A stretch of 64,000 nt of DNA from Camellia lanceoleosa (taxonomy: Eukaryota > Streptophyta > Magnoliopsida > Ericales > Theaceae): the NCBI GenBank assembly GCA_025200525.1, contig CM045761.1, forward strand, positions 43,284,190 to 43,348,189. Reading direction: 5' to 3'. Position numbers and translations under genes: made by a program. This document shows positions 10,443 to 22,080 of the stretch, one piece after another; positions within the stretch are counted from its first letter, which is position 1; every line of letters begins with the position of its first letter. Under the pieces are notes generated by a model, which ran no database searches, was not told the DNA's origin, and was given only the letters and a program-made list of their open reading frames with translations.

Positions 10443-12360
10443 TGTGACAACCCTCACCACTGTTTACTGATAATACCATTGATTAGTGCTAATCTATGAT
10501 TAAGCATGTTAAGTGACTGATTGATTGAAATTCTGACTGGTTGATTTAGTGAATTAGTTTAAATGCATTTCTATCTGTTTGACTGTTAATTGATCTGTTT
10601 ATGTTTTAAGTTTGAACTGTAAATTGAAGGCCTTATCGACGACCGGATCTGAAATTGATTGGTGTTTTGTGTTAATTAGAATTTATGTGATTTTATGGTA
10701 TGTTTAATTGAAATTTGATTTGGTATGATTAAATTGGATTAAATAATATTAAATTACATTAGTTTGCCTTTATTTCCATATTGCCATTGAGTGGGTTATG
10801 CTAGGCCACTATTTCTCTCACCTTTAGCATTGTTTAGCACCATTTCTTCAGCCTTATTCCTAGAGCAAACCGTGGGAGAGAGAGAAGTAGGAGAAATTGA
10901 TTTCATCTATAGAGAATTGCTTGGAGAACTAGAAGAAATTGAAGAGAGATTGCATATTTGAGCTTCTAGACTTGAAATTGAGGACATAAGGTAGGATATT
11001 CATCTTCTTGAACTTGAATTCTAGTTGTATCTTGTAAGGTCCATGAGTCATTAGTGATCTAAGGCTAGAATTGATTTAAATTGTTGAATTGAAGCTTAAA
11101 TCATGCATGCATGCACATGTTCTAGCATTTTGAGGTTGTTTTCATGAAATTTGTTACATGCATGTCTATATCTTGATTATAGTTCATGATTTCATCTTGT
11201 TTTTGATAGAATTGGCTCTTTGGAGCATGCATTAGAAGCTTTGAACTCATTAGAACACATGCATGTCATATGTTCATCATGTTCTTGAAGTGTTCCTTGA
11301 AATTGTGTTTAATTGAACTACCTTTGGGTTTTGATTTTGCAAATTGATCCTTGAAACATGTCATATTATGAGTTTTAAAGTGTTTTCCAGAAAATTAGCC
11401 CAAAAGGATCGAATTTGATGCTTTAAAAATTGATTTTGAGCTTGGAGGTTCAATCTGGAAATTCCAGATTTTGGACCTACGCTCGGGCGTAGGACTCCAC
11501 CCTCGAGCGTACACCCTGAATACATGCATCTCGCTCGAGCGGGGAAAGTAACGCTTGAGCGTGAAATACGTGTATCCAGTACTTTGCATGTGTTTACAGT
11601 CCATTCGAGCGAAGGAATGCACGCTCGAGCGAGGACTTGTGTCTCATGCTCGAGCGGGGGTCGAGCGCCCGTCGAGCGTGAATTTCATGCATCTAGTACT
11701 TTTGCAGTCCGCTCGAGTGAGGAAAGTCACGCTCGAGCGTAGCCCTTTTGTCTGCACGTCTGCTCGAGTGTAGAAAGCCACGCTCGAGCGTGGACCCCTG
11801 CTTCAGCAAATTTTGAAAAGTGTTTTAAAGTGCAACTTTGCATCCTCTTTCCATCCTAGGCATTCCTAGGACATGTTTAAGGCATTTTAAGGAGGATATT
11901 GATGTAGAACCGCACCGAGTCAAGATAGGGACTAAATCATTGATTCCCAAGTGTATAGCTTAGTGTGTGTTCATTCTGTAACTGTAAAGTTGGCATTCGA
12001 AGACACTCTAGCCTAACTGTAGTCCAGTGCTTTGTGAGTAACAATGTTGTAAAGATATGTTCAATCATGAATAGTTTCTGAATGATCAACTGTACTGTTA
12101 TGGTAGGGATTTGGTCCCTAACCGGAATGCCTGTAAATGATGTATGTACATATTGTTTTTGTTCTGAATGTGAATATATATGAAAAATCTTTTTGCATAC
12201 AGACTGTCACAGTTCATTGAACGTCTTTTATTACTGTTTTGGCTTCCGCCAGCCCCTGTACTCTGTATTACTGTTATTATTGTTAAGCAGGCCTTTGGTA
12301 ATCATGGATTGCTGGATGGTTATGGTGCTAAACCCATAGGGGCGGGTTTGGGTCGTGACA
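10443..12360 (+). repeat. 5' LTR of the chromovirus
   Basis: A 1918-bp repeat that matches 16538-18453 along its full length, roughly 97 percent by eye. It begins TGTGACAACCCTCACC and ends GGGTTTGGGTCGTGACA. It has no coding capacity; the open frames across the CTCGAG-rich stretch exist only because that stretch is GC-rich. Confidence 0.95.
11475..11800. repeat. CTCGAG-centred palindromic motif cluster in the 5' LTR
   Basis: The self-complementary motif CGCTCGAGCG and one-base variants occur more than a dozen times in about 325 bp, mostly spaced 15-40 bp apart. Equivalent clusters lie in the 3' LTR (17570-17890) and in the reversed solo LTR (44350-44680). The cluster is an island of CG dinucleotides in an AT-rich genome. 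It could be a transcription-factor-binding or methylation-rich region; no function can be shown here. Confidence 0.85.
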
Positions 12361-12363
12361 GAG

Positions 12364-12381
12364 TGGTATCAGAGCCGATAT
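12364..12381 (+). other. Primer-binding site, initiator tRNA-Met type
   Basis: TGGTATCAGAGCCGATAT starts three bases after the 5' LTR. TGGTATCAGAGC is the standard complement of the 3' end of plant initiator tRNA-Met, used to prime minus-strand synthesis. Confidence 0.9.
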
Positions 12382-12570
12382 CAAACCACGAGTTATACCG
12401 CACACACATGTCCAAATGAGCTATAGGATGTCCTAGAAAAGTGAATAGGGCATTGCATGAACATTGAAAAAGTGTGTGTGGCCATGACATGAATATATGT
12501 GCTAATGTGTTAATATGTTTAAAGTATGCAACTACCTATGTTTATAATTGTCATAATTACCTATAGTGAA

Positions 12571-13625
12571 ATGGACAATGCAAGAATTGCCGATGAAACA
12601 GAATCATCTGATACCAGAACGGCAAGGCTGGAAAGAACAGTTGAACTGCTGACTGAGGCCTTAAGGCAATAACAGAACCAACAGCCCCCATCTCCTCCGG
12701 TACAGCCGGAACCGAATGTGAATGATGACATAATTGCTTTGACTCAAAAGTTCAGCAAAATGAAACCACCATCCTTTCAGGGAGGCCTCGAACCACTAAG
12801 GCCCAAGCCTGGGTTCTTGAAACAGAGAAATTATTTGAAGTGTTTCTGTGTTCCGAAGCACACAAGGTCCTATTGGCCACTTTTACCTTGCAAGAAGAGG
12901 CCAGACGGTGGTGGATGCTTGTCCGTGACATCGACACTATTATGACTTGGGCTTAGTTTAAGGGAGCCTTCTTTGAGAAATACTTCCCTCAGTGTGTCAG
13001 GTACTGCAAAGTGACGGAGTTTGAACAACTGAAATAAAGCACCATGTCGGTAGTAGAGTATGAATCTAAATTCACTGAACTCGCCAGATATGCACCACAC
13101 ATGGTTGATATTGATTACAAAAAGGCCAGGAAGTTTGAAGGCGGCCTCAATGTTGAAATACTTGACAGGATAAATGTTCTGAAGCTACTGAAATACGTAG
13201 ATGTTCTTGACCGAGCAATAATGGCTGAGTCAAACATCGAGGCACTGAAACAGATTGAAGCACCATCAATTGAATGACGTGGTAAAAGACGAGGCTTTAA
13301 GTTTAAGAAAGGCCGGAACAGCCTCTTGAACAAAAAGCAAAATACGGGGTCAACAACCAGTTCTAGTCAGGGAAGTGGTTCCATACCACCCTGCTCCGAA
13401 TGTGGTAAGAAACATAAAAGGGTTTGCTATAAAATTTCAGGTGCTTGTTACAGGTGTGGCAATGTGGGCCACATGGTCAGAGATTGCCCTTCTGCCCCTC
13501 AAGGCAATAGTAAAGCTGCAGCCAGCACTGCAGCATCAACTGTTGCACCAAAACCTAATCCCAAAGCTACGGGAAAAGAGCCCATGAGGCAAGGCCGAGT
13601 GTTCGCACTCGTACCGAGAGATAAA
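12571..13625 (+). pseudogene. Chromovirus gag (capsid and nucleocapsid), broken
   Basis: The reading starts MDNARIADETESS at 12571, 190 bases after the primer-binding site, and hits a TAA at 12670. Frameshifts follow after the SFQGG segment at about 12783. The capsid core is recognisable in pieces: an RWWMLVRDID-like motif at about 12900 and SVVEYESKFTELARYAPHMV at 13048. The nucleocapsid zinc knuckle CYRCGNVGHMVRDC (CX2CX4HX4C), at about 13445-13487, is intact. Gag would package the element RNA into cytoplasmic particles. At least two stops and a frameshift prevent a full product. The last piece is continuous with the protease frame. Confidence 0.85.
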
Positions 13626-14266
13626 CAGAATACCGAGACCGTCGTGCTAGGTATACTTTCAATCTGTACTCAAAATGCATATGTTCTGATTGATTCGGGG
13701 TCTATACATTCATATGTATCGCATGCTTTTTCGCGAAAATTAAATAGACCACTGGAACTTATGAACTATCTGTTAGCTGTATCTTCACCTGTTGGGGGAT
13801 CCATGACCTATGCTTATATGTACCCTGCATGTGAGATTATTGTTGGAGATGCGCATTTGTATATTGATTTACAGCCATTGAACATTGACCATTTTGATGT
13901 AATATTGGGAATGGATTGGTTAACAAAATATCATGCTATCATAGACTGTGTAACAAAACAAGTTGTTTTCCGTCCACCTGGATTGCGTGAATTCGTGTTT
14001 AATGGAGTTAGAGTAGTACCTTCCCCATATCCGATCTCATCTATGAAAGCTTTTAAACTGATTAGAAAGGGGTGTAAGGGGTATCTATGTTTTGTATTGG
14101 CTGTACCTACTGATGCTAACACTGATGTGAACAGTATTCCTATAGTCAGGGAATTCCCAGATGTTTTTTCAGATGATTTGCCAGGGGATTTGATTGATAG
14201 GGAGATTGAGTTCACCATTGATGTGATTCCGGGTACACAGCCAGTTCCAAAGCTTCGTACAGAATG
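13626..14266 (+). pseudogene. Chromovirus aspartic protease and linker, in the 13326-14267 open frame
   Basis: The same 313-codon frame that carries the zinc knuckle continues into a retroviral-type aspartic protease. The active-site segment is VLIDSGSIHSYVSHAF (catalytic D in DSGS) and the flap/C-terminal segment is FDVILGMDWL. The LGMDWL signature is typical of plant Ty3/Gypsy proteases, which cleave the Gag-Pol polyprotein. Motif residues look intact. The frame ends at a TGA (14265-14267) just before the reverse transcriptase, so the polyprotein is interrupted. Confidence 0.88.
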
Positions 14267-14770
14267 ACACTTACCGAACTGAAAGAATTGAAAATTCAGC
14301 TGCAAGAACTATTAGATAAGAAGTTCATCAGGCCCAGTACTTTACTGTGGGGTGCACCAGTTTTATTCGTGAAAGAGAAAGACGGCTCATTGAGACTCTA
14401 CATTGACTACTGTGAACTGAACAAGGTAACAGTGAAAAATAAATATCCATTGCCTCGTATTGATGATGTATTTGACTAGCTACAGGGTGCCCAAGTGTTC
14501 TCCAAAATTGACCTTAGATCTGGATACCACCAGTTGAAAGTCAAACCAGAGGACATTGAAAAGACTGCCTTTCGAACAAGGTATGGACATTATGAATTCT
14601 TAGTTATGTCTTTCAGAGTTACCAATGCACCTGCTGCATTTATGGATCTCATGAACAGAATTTTCAAACCATTCCTAAATGAATTTGTAGTTGTTTTCAT
14701 AGATGACATTTTGATTTATTCCAAAAGTACGGAAGAACATGAACGTCATTTGAGAACTGCCCTACAGACC
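14264..14770 (+). pseudogene. Chromovirus reverse transcriptase, truncated
   Basis: RT fingers and palm are visible: [33 protein letters not shown], then the catalytic [10 protein letters not shown] at about 14693-14722. A TAG interrupts after RIDDVFD (about 14477). The frame breaks off after [13 protein letters not shown]. Normally about 200 residues of RT thumb, connection and RNase H would follow, but here the sequence jumps directly to the end of RNase H, so about 0.6 kb has been deleted. It could not copy RNA. Confidence 0.9.
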
Positions 14771-15068
14771 ACAAGAGTTTGAAATACTTCTTCACACAGA
14801 AAGAACTAAATATGAGACAACGCAGATGGCTAGAACTGATAAAAGACTATGACTTGCAAATTTTGTACCATCTAGGAAAAGCTAACACCATCGCCGATGC
14901 ACTGAGTCGGAAATCGATTGAAAATTTAGCCTGTTTGCTCACCGGGCAGAAAGAATTGCTATGTGACCTTGAAAAATTTGAAGTTGAGATTGTTTTGCGC
15001 GAACAAGGTGGAACCTTAGCTGCTATTTCTGCTCAACCGGCACTTATCGAAGAGATTAAAGAGAAATA
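14764..15068 (+). pseudogene. RNase H C-terminal remnant
   Basis: After the deletion junction the reading is [20 protein letters not shown], then an [18 protein letters not shown] segment at about 14860-14915. This is the well-known C-terminal end of Ty3/Gypsy RNase H. The catalytic acidic residues in the N-terminal half of the domain are missing. Confidence 0.85.
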
Positions 15069-16100
15069 GTAACATAATGACTTCTTGAAGAAGATCATCA
15101 ATGAACGGGAATCTAAACCGAGGCCATATTTTAAATTTGAGAACAATGTATTGAAATTCCAAGGAAGATTATGTGTACCGAGTGATTTTGAACTGAAAAG
15201 AAGAATTCTGCAAGAAGGCCACAATTCGAAATTGTCTATCTATCCAGGAAATATGAAAATGTATCAAGACTTGAAACTGAATTTCTGGTGGCCGGGAATG
15301 AAGAAAGAGATTGCTGACTTTGTATTGAAATGTCTTCATTGCCAATAAGTTAAAGCCAAACATCAACGACCCGCAGGCTTACTGCAACCTTTATCGATAC
15401 CGAAGTGGAAATAAGAACATATCACTATGGATTTCATTGTTGGTTTACCTCGCTCTAGTAAAGGTATGGATTCAATTTGGGTTATTGTTGATAGACTGAC
15501 TAAATCTGCTCACTTCTTACTTGTTAAAACAATTTATAATGCGGACAAATTGGCCATAATTTATATTGATGAGATTGTTAGATTGCATGGAGTGCCTATA
15601 TCTATTGTTTCTGATAGGGACTCGAAGTTTACCTTGAGATTTTGGCAAAGTCTGCAAACAGCATTGGGTACTGAACTGAGACTGAGTAGTGCATACCATC
15701 CTCAGATAGATGGCTAGTCAGAAAGAACCATCCAGACTCTAGAGGATTTACTGAGAATGTGTGTCCTTGATTTTCAGGGAAATTGGGAAAGCCACTTACC
15801 ATCGGCTAAATTTGCCTACAACAACAGCTTCCATTCAAGCATTGGAATGGTGCCTTTCGAGGCTTTATATGGCAGGAAGTGTCGATCTCCTATCTACTAG
15901 GCAGAAGTTAGAGATGGGCCTTTGCTTGGGCCTGAAATTGTACAGGAAACTATTGAAAAAGTGAAGCTGATTCAACAGAGACTGAAAATCGCACAAAGCC
16001 GACAGAAAAGTTATGTGGATGTCCGAAGGCGAGACAAAAAATATGAAGTAGGTGATCATGTTTTTGTTAAAGTGACACCGATGAAAGGCTAGACTCATTT
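15069..16100 (+). pseudogene. Chromovirus integrase, interrupted by stops
   Basis: The zinc-binding part (HNSKLSIYPGN, WWPGMKKEIADFV, CLHCQ) lies at about 15220-15345. The core follows: [20 protein letters not shown] (first catalytic D), [14 protein letters not shown] (second D) and a [14 protein letters not shown] region with the catalytic E, directly after a TAG that replaces the usual Q. Further TAG stops occur in the Y-AEVRDG and KG-THFG regions. Integrase would join the cDNA to the host chromosome; this copy cannot be made whole. Confidence 0.9.
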
Positions 16101-16542
16101 TGGAATCAAGGGCAAGCTAGCGCTGCGATATGTCGGACCGTATGAGATTATTGAGAAAATCAATCTGGTGGCATATCAAGTAGCGCTTCCTCCTCAAATG
16201 GAGCATATGCATAGCGTGTTCCATATTTCAATGTTGAGGGATTACCTCTAGGATCCCTTCCACGTGATTGAGCCTACCCGTGTAGTGCTAAGGGATGACT
16301 ACACTTATGAAGAACGGACTATTCATATTGTAAATAGACGGATCAAGAAGTTAAGGAACAAAGAGATTCCGTTAGTGAAAGTTGACTGGCAAAACCATGG
16401 TGGCGTGTATGCCACTTGGGAAAGGGAAGACGATATGATCAAGAGATATCCTGAATTGTTCCCACTGAATCCAGTATTCTTCCAAAATGAAGGTAATTCG
16501 AGTTTGGAAAACCAAACTCTTTGTAAGGAGGGGAGACTGTGA
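16101..16542 (+). pseudogene. Integrase C-terminus with chromodomain
   Basis: The reading LRYVGPYEIIEKINLVAYQV, then HSVFHISMLRDYL, is the GPY/F-type integrase tail. After a TAG at 16249-16251 comes a chromodomain: IVNRRIKKLRNKEIPLVKVD, then NHGGVYATWEREDDMIKRYP. Chromodomains in these integrases bind modified histone tails and direct insertion to heterochromatin (known for chromoviruses). The frame ends at a TGA overlapping the first bases of the 3' LTR. Confidence 0.88.
16524..16537 (+). other. Polypurine tract
   Basis: AAGGAGGGGAGAC directly abuts the 3' LTR start TGTGACAACC and is the expected plus-strand primer for reverse transcription. Confidence 0.85.
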
Positions 16543-18453
16543 CAACCCTCACCACTGTTTACTGATAATACCACTGATTAGTGCTAATCTATGATTAAGC
16601 ATGTTAAGTGACTGATTGACTGAAATTCCGACTGGTTGATTTAGTGAATTAGTTTAAATGCATTTCTATCTGTTTGACTGTTAATTGATCTGTTCATGTT
16701 TTAAGTTTGAACTGTAAATTGAAGGCCCTATTGGTGGCCGGATCTGAAATTGATTGGTGTTTTGTGTTAATTAGAATTTACGTGATTTTATGGTATGTTT
16801 AATTGAAATTTGATTCGGTATGATTAAATTATATTAAATAATATTAAATTACATTAGTTTGCCTTTATTTCCATATTGCCATTGAGTGGGTTATGCTAGG
16901 CCACTATTTCTTTTACCTTTAGCATTGTTTAGCACCATTTCTTCAGCCTTATTCCTAGAGCAAACCATGGGAGAGAAAGAAGTAGGAAAAATTGAGTTCA
17001 TCTAGAGAATTGCTTGGAGAACTAGAAGAAATTGAAGAGAGATTGCATATTTGAGCTTCTAGACTTGAAATTGAGGACATAAGGTAGGATATTTATCTTC
17101 TTGAACTTGAATTCTAGTTGTATCTTGTAAGGTCCATGAGTCATTACTGATCTAAGGCTAGAATTGATTTAAATTGTTGAATTGAAGCTTAAATCATGCA
17201 TGCATGCACATGTTCTAGCATTTTGAGGTTGTTTTCATGAAATTTGTTACATGCATGTCTATATCTTGATTATAGTTCATGATTTCATCTTGTTTTTGAG
17301 AGAATTGGCTCTTTGGAGCATGCATTAGAAGCTTTGAACTCATTAGAACACATGCATGTCATATGTTCATCATGTTCTTGAAGTGTTCCTTGAAATTGTG
17401 TTTAATTGAACTACCTTTGGGCTTTGATTTTGCAAATTGATCCTTGAAACATGTCATATTATGAGTTTTAAAGTGTTTTCCAGAAAATTAGCCCAAAAGG
17501 ATCGAATTTGATGCTTTAAAAGTTGATTTTGAGCTTGGAGGTTCAATCTGGAAATTTCATATTTTGGACCAACGCTCGAGCGTAGGATTCCACGCTCGAG
17601 CGTACACCTTGAATACATGCATCCCGCTCGAGCGGGGAAAGTAACGCTTGAGCGTGAAATACGTGTATCTCATACTTTGCATGTGTTTACAGTTCGCTCG
17701 AGTGAGGGAATGCACGCTCGAGCGAGGACTTGTGTCTCACGCTCGAGTGGGGGTCGAGCGCCTGTCGAGCGTGAATTTCATGCATCTAGTACTTTTGCAG
17801 TCCGCTCGAGTGAGGAAAGTCACGCTCGAACGTAGCCCTTTTGTTTGCACGTCCGCTCGAGCGTAGAAAGCCACGCTCGATCGTGGACCCCTGCTTCAGC
17901 AAATTTTGAAAAGTGTTTTAAAGTGCATCTTTGCATCCTCTTTCCATCCTAGGCATTCCTAGGACATGTTTAAGGCATCTTAAGGAGAATATTGATGTAG
18001 AACTGCACCAAGTCAAGATAGGGACTAAATCATTGATTCCCAAGTGTATAACTTAGTGTGTGTTCATTCTGTAACTGTAGGGTTGGCATCCGAGGACGCT
18101 CTAGCCTAACTGTAGCCCAGTGCTCTGTGAGTAACAATTTTGTAAAGATATGTTCAATCATGAATAGTTTCTGAATGATCAACTGTACTATTATGGTAGG
18201 GATTTGGTCCCTAACCGGAATGCCTGTAAATGATGTATGTACATACTGTTTTTGTTCTGAATGTGAATGTATATGAAAAATCTTTTTGCATACAGACTGT
18301 CACAGCTCATTAGACATCTTTTATTATTGTTTTGGCTTTCGCCTGCCCCTATACTCTATATTACTGTTATTACTGTTAAGCAGGCCTTCGATAATCACGG
18401 ATTACTGGCCGGTTACGGTGCTAAACCCATAGGGGCGGGTTTGGGTCGTGACA
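16538..18453 (+). repeat. 3' LTR of the chromovirus
   Basis: A 1916-bp repeat matching 10443-12360, with the same termini and the same CTCGAG-motif cluster (about 17570-17890). Differences between the two LTRs are scattered and often C/T or G/A, suggesting an insertion old enough for decay but still readable. Confidence 0.95.
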
Positions 18454-19784
18454 GGTTTCCATAAGAGATGGAGAACAAGCTTGTCCTACATTGCTTGGGT
18501 GGGCAAACTTAGTATGGGTTTATAAGTCTTGAGTTTGCATCAAGGGAGGGCCCTAAGGGGTATCCAAGTTTTGTGGAGGGGGAAGTTATGGGGAAACTTA
18601 TTGGACCCAAAAATTACCACAAGTGCGCGCTATCCGCTTGGGTGCGGGTGTAAGGTTGGGTTGGGCTTGTGTGGTCCAATGCTTAACTTTTTGGGCAAAA
18701 AATATTTGAATTTTATTTTTCTAAAATTAAATTCTTATCGTTTGGAATTTGAATTTCAGTTTGGAATTCAAAATAAATTCTGAAATGACCCTAAAGTTTA
18801 GTCCAATGCACATTTTCTTCCAACCCAAACAGGTTCTTTACTTGTTCAAAACCAACCTGAACAGGTTCTTTACCTATTTAAATCTGTCCCGAACAGCCAC
18901 CAAATCTCCTATAAATAGACAAGTCCTCCATTTGGTTTTCTATTCAATTTTCATTCTTTTTTCTAGTTTTGCTTCCTGCATTTTGATACATAACTTTTTT
19001 TGTAAGAAAGAGTATAAACATAAAATGTGTTCGCTAGACATTTAGTTTGTAATGCTGCTGCTAATTGTCGTCAATCATTTTATTCTGGAAATAGACGTCC
19101 ACATTCTGAAAGTATCGTGGCAAGGACGAATCTGTCTTAAGGAGATAGTGTTGAACACTGGACTTGATTGAATTTCCGAAAAAATAATATTGTAAGTAGT
19201 TTGTTTATGATTTTCATTTCAGGTTTGAATTTTTTTTTTTTTGGATTCTGTTTTGTTTTGTGTAACAAAATAAGAATATATTTTTCCATATTTTATTATT
19301 CTATTGTTTTGATTTAAGTAATCAAACAGATTTTTTTCTTCCTTTATCAATTCTTCGAATACAGTGAAAATTATCTGACACAATGTACACAAGATCACAT
19401 ACAAAAACAAAAAAATGGTGAAATTCTTTTAAATATATTTCCAACAACTAGTTTTACAAACTACTTTACAATAACGTAGGCAATACATTCAAAGTGGAGA
19501 AAAAAAAAATTAAACAAATACAAATGATTCAACAAAAAATCAAGAGAATAACCCTCTTTCTAAAATGCTAAAAAGCTATGAGACCAACAGAACCTGTGAA
19601 ACGTACCCACCTTAAAAAAACATAGTGTAATTGATCTCAACTATTTGGTTTGTAGGATTTGAACTTACCCGACACATTTCGTGGTGTATTTTTTTTTTTT
19701 TGGGATTATGTAGACTCTGGATTGAGTGCTATGGCCTTTTGGTAAATCGTATCCTTTATCTGTTCTTCTCCCTTAAGATAGAGA
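18454..19784. other. Unclassified spacer with a promoter-like segment
   Basis: No coding gene was recognised. A TATA-box-like TCCTATAAATAGACAAG lies at about 18909-18925. It is preceded by two AACAGGTTCTTTAC repeats (18829 and 18861) and followed by a pyrimidine-rich stretch, as in an LTR or a host promoter. No second copy was found in the window to prove an LTR. From 19200 onward the DNA is AT-rich without features until gag-like coding begins near 19785. Confidence 0.5.
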
Positions 19785-20572
19785 CCACACCGCTCCCTGC
19801 GGGCTTCCACCAGCCCAAGTTTACGCTCTACGACGGAAAAACCGATCCATACATGCACGTGAGCCACTCCCTGCAGGTTATGGCTGGATACCGGCGAAAT
19901 GGCACTCTTATGTGCCGCATTTTCCCGTCAAGTTTGGGTGAGTTGGGCTTGAAATGGTTTGAGAGGCTGCCGGAGGAAAGTATCGAAAGGTGGCAATAGT
20001 TGACAGAAGCATTCGTGACTCGATTCAAAACCAACACCAAAACACCGAAGGAAGTCAACCACCTTCTAAGCATCAAGATGGAACTGGGTGACTCCCTTAA
20101 AGCATACAACACCAAATATTGGGAAACCTTCAATGAAATCCTTGATTGTTCGACCAACCTGGCAACCACCCAATACAAGCGTGATCTCCCGGTCGGACAT
20201 AGACTGAGGGACTCGCTTACCATGAACTAACCGGCGACCATGAAGCTGCTAATGCAACGCATCAATGAGCACATCCTAGTAGAGGATGATACTACCACAG
20301 CCATAGTGAAGGCAAATCCGATGCAACGGACAAAAGAGTGGTTGGCAAGGTCCACGCGATCGGACATGAGGCAAACTACCCTAGAAGCACCACCCCAAGG
20401 CGTAATCAACGTGATCCATGGTATCATCGAGCCAGCATGGGTATGCGAGCTCCGAGCTATGATAAAAAAGGTAGAGCATATGAAGGAAGTTCTATCAGTC
20501 CAGCCCATGGTCAAAAAGAGCAAAATCGAGGTGAAATATGTGCTCAGCTTTTCAAGCCGAGATCTTGAATGA
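19785..20572 (+). pseudogene. Tat-1 gag (retrotransposon capsid), broken
   Basis: The capsid core reads FTLYDGKTDPYMHVSHSLQV, then MCRIFPSSLGELGLKWFERL, then EAFVTRFKTNTKTPKEVNHL and MELGDSLKAYNTKYWETFNE. It aligns with the gag of Tat-2 (FQIYDGKSDPNFHIGLYLNA, VFPSSFGEIASDWFHELP). A TAG interrupts after ERWQ (about 19998) and a TAA after LTMN (20228-20230). The N-terminal part and the 5' untranslated region are missing. Confidence 0.85.
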
Positions 20573-20950
20573 ATTTAGACGCCGCACAATGACGCACTGG
20601 TGGTCAGTCTTCACGTTAGGGACTTTGACGTTTGACGCATTCTGATCAATCAAGGAAGCTCAGTCGAAATAATGTACTATGACACCTTCAAGCAAGTCAA
20701 GCTCAGCGATAAAGACTTGGCCCCAGCGACCTCGCCTCTGATTAGTTTCAATTCGCAACCAAAGTGGCCCATGGAAAAGATCATCCTGCCAGTCAAAGCC
20801 AGATCCGTGGTCAAGCAGGTGGAGTTCTGGGTGTTGAAGGTTCCTTCCACATATAATCTGATTCTAGGCAGAGGATAGCTTCACGCTATGCAAGTGGTGG
20901 CTTCGACTTACCAACAAGTTATGAGGTTCCTCTCTGCTACGGGGGTGATT
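20573..20950 (+). pseudogene. Tat-1 aspartic protease, broken, active-site Asp changed
   Basis: The reading ALVVSLHVRDFDV, stop, RILINQGSSVEIMYYDTFKQ, then YNLILGRG, stop, LHAMQVV matches the Tat-2 protease (RILIDQGSSCDIMY, YNIILGKLWLHAM). The catalytic aspartate of the DQGSS motif is asparagine here, so even without the stop codons the enzyme would be dead. Stops are TGA at about 20633 and TAG at about 20876. Confidence 0.82.
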
Positions 20951-21182
20951 GAAGAGATTTAGGCGATCAGGTCATGGCCAAGCAGTGCTTCGTGGCCGTG
21001 AATGGGAGCCGAGCAGCCAAAGGATTCATGCAAATGATCGAAGGACCGGAAGATCAAAGTGTCCTGGATGATGTGGGTACCAATGCTGAAGAAAAGGCTG
21101 TTGAAGACTTGGTGGAGGTAAGGATCAACGAAGATAATCCTGAGAAGTTCTTTCTATTGGGATCCAGCCTGACCGCCTAAGA

Positions 21183-22080
21183 ATGGCTGGAGATGGTGGA
21201 GTTTTTGGTGGCGAATATCGAAGTGTTTGCATGGACGCCTTACGACATGCCTGGCGTCGATTCGAACTTTATTTGCCACAAACTCAATGTCTTTCTAGAT
21301 GCCTGGCCTGCCATTCAAAGAATGCGGGAATCAACGCTTCATCACGCCGAGGTAGTGGTAGAAGAGGTCAAAAACTTGCTTGAAGTGAGGGCAATCTAGA
21401 AAGTGCACTACCCTCGATGGGTTTCCAACATAGTCGTGGTGCTAAAGAAGAATGACAAATGGTGAGTTTGTGTTGACTATAAGACGGTCAACTACGCTTG
21501 CCCCAAAGACAGTTTCCCTTTGTCCAAAATCGACCAACTGGTGGACCTTATAGCCGGACACAACTGATTCAGCTTCTTGGACGCTTACCGCAGTTATCAT
21601 CAGATTGCCATGCATGAGCCTGATCGGGAGGTTATCTCTTTCACCCCGCCAAGATGGTTGTTATGCTACCGGGTTATGCTCTTCGAGTTAAAGAATGCTG
21701 GGGCAACCTTTCAAAGGATGGTCACTAAGATGTTCGCTCCCTTGCTTGGTCGCACAATGGAGGCCTATATAGACGACATGGTTGTGAAGAGCAAATGCGC
21801 GGCTAATCATTTAGCTGACTTGGTGGAGATGTTTGCCATTCTCAAACAACACAAGTTGCGTTTGAATGCATTGAAGTATGCTTTCGGCATAGGGTCGAGG
21901 AAATTCTTGGGCTTTCTAGTCACCAATCGTGGCATTGAGGTGGACCCCTCCCAAATCAAGGCCATACAAGAATTAAAGCAACCCAACTCGGCAAAGGACG
22001 TGCAATATCTTGCCGGGATAGCAACCGTGCTTAACCAATTGATAAACCGATCATCAGATTGTTGCCGACCTTTTTTCTGA
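21183..22080 (+). pseudogene. Tat-1 reverse transcriptase, broken
   Basis: Segments in order: EFLVANIEVFAWTPYDMPGV (the usual RT lead-in), a WVSNIVVVLKKNDKW stretch in the fingers, [20 protein letters not shown], the catalytic [12 protein letters not shown] at about 21760-21795, and [20 protein letters not shown] in the thumb. Several stops lie between 21390 and 21570. RT would copy element RNA into cDNA. Confidence 0.88.

Larger units (their letters stand above)
10443..18453 (+). mobile_element. Full-length Ty3/Gypsy chromovirus (decayed)
   Basis: This 8011-bp element has two LTRs starting TGTGACAACC and ending TCGTGACA, a tRNA-Met-type primer-binding site, a polypurine tract, and gag, protease, reverse transcriptase, RNase H remnant, integrase and C-terminal chromodomain in that order. 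RT before integrase makes it Ty3/Gypsy, and the chromodomain places it among chromoviruses. The 1.9-kb LTR suggests a Tekay/Del-like lineage, which is inference. Flanking pentamers are GATTT and GGTTT, a target duplication with one mismatch. All frames carry stops or frameshifts and RT-RNase H has an internal deletion, so it is non-functional. A reversed solo LTR of the same family lies at 43209-45651. Confidence 0.95.

Noticed and set aside
11524..11773. Overlapping 72-codon open frames on the plus strand in the LTR, also at 17617-17866
   Set aside because: They overlap in two frames and are explained by the GC-rich CTCGAG motif cluster. No domain, and they lie in the LTR.
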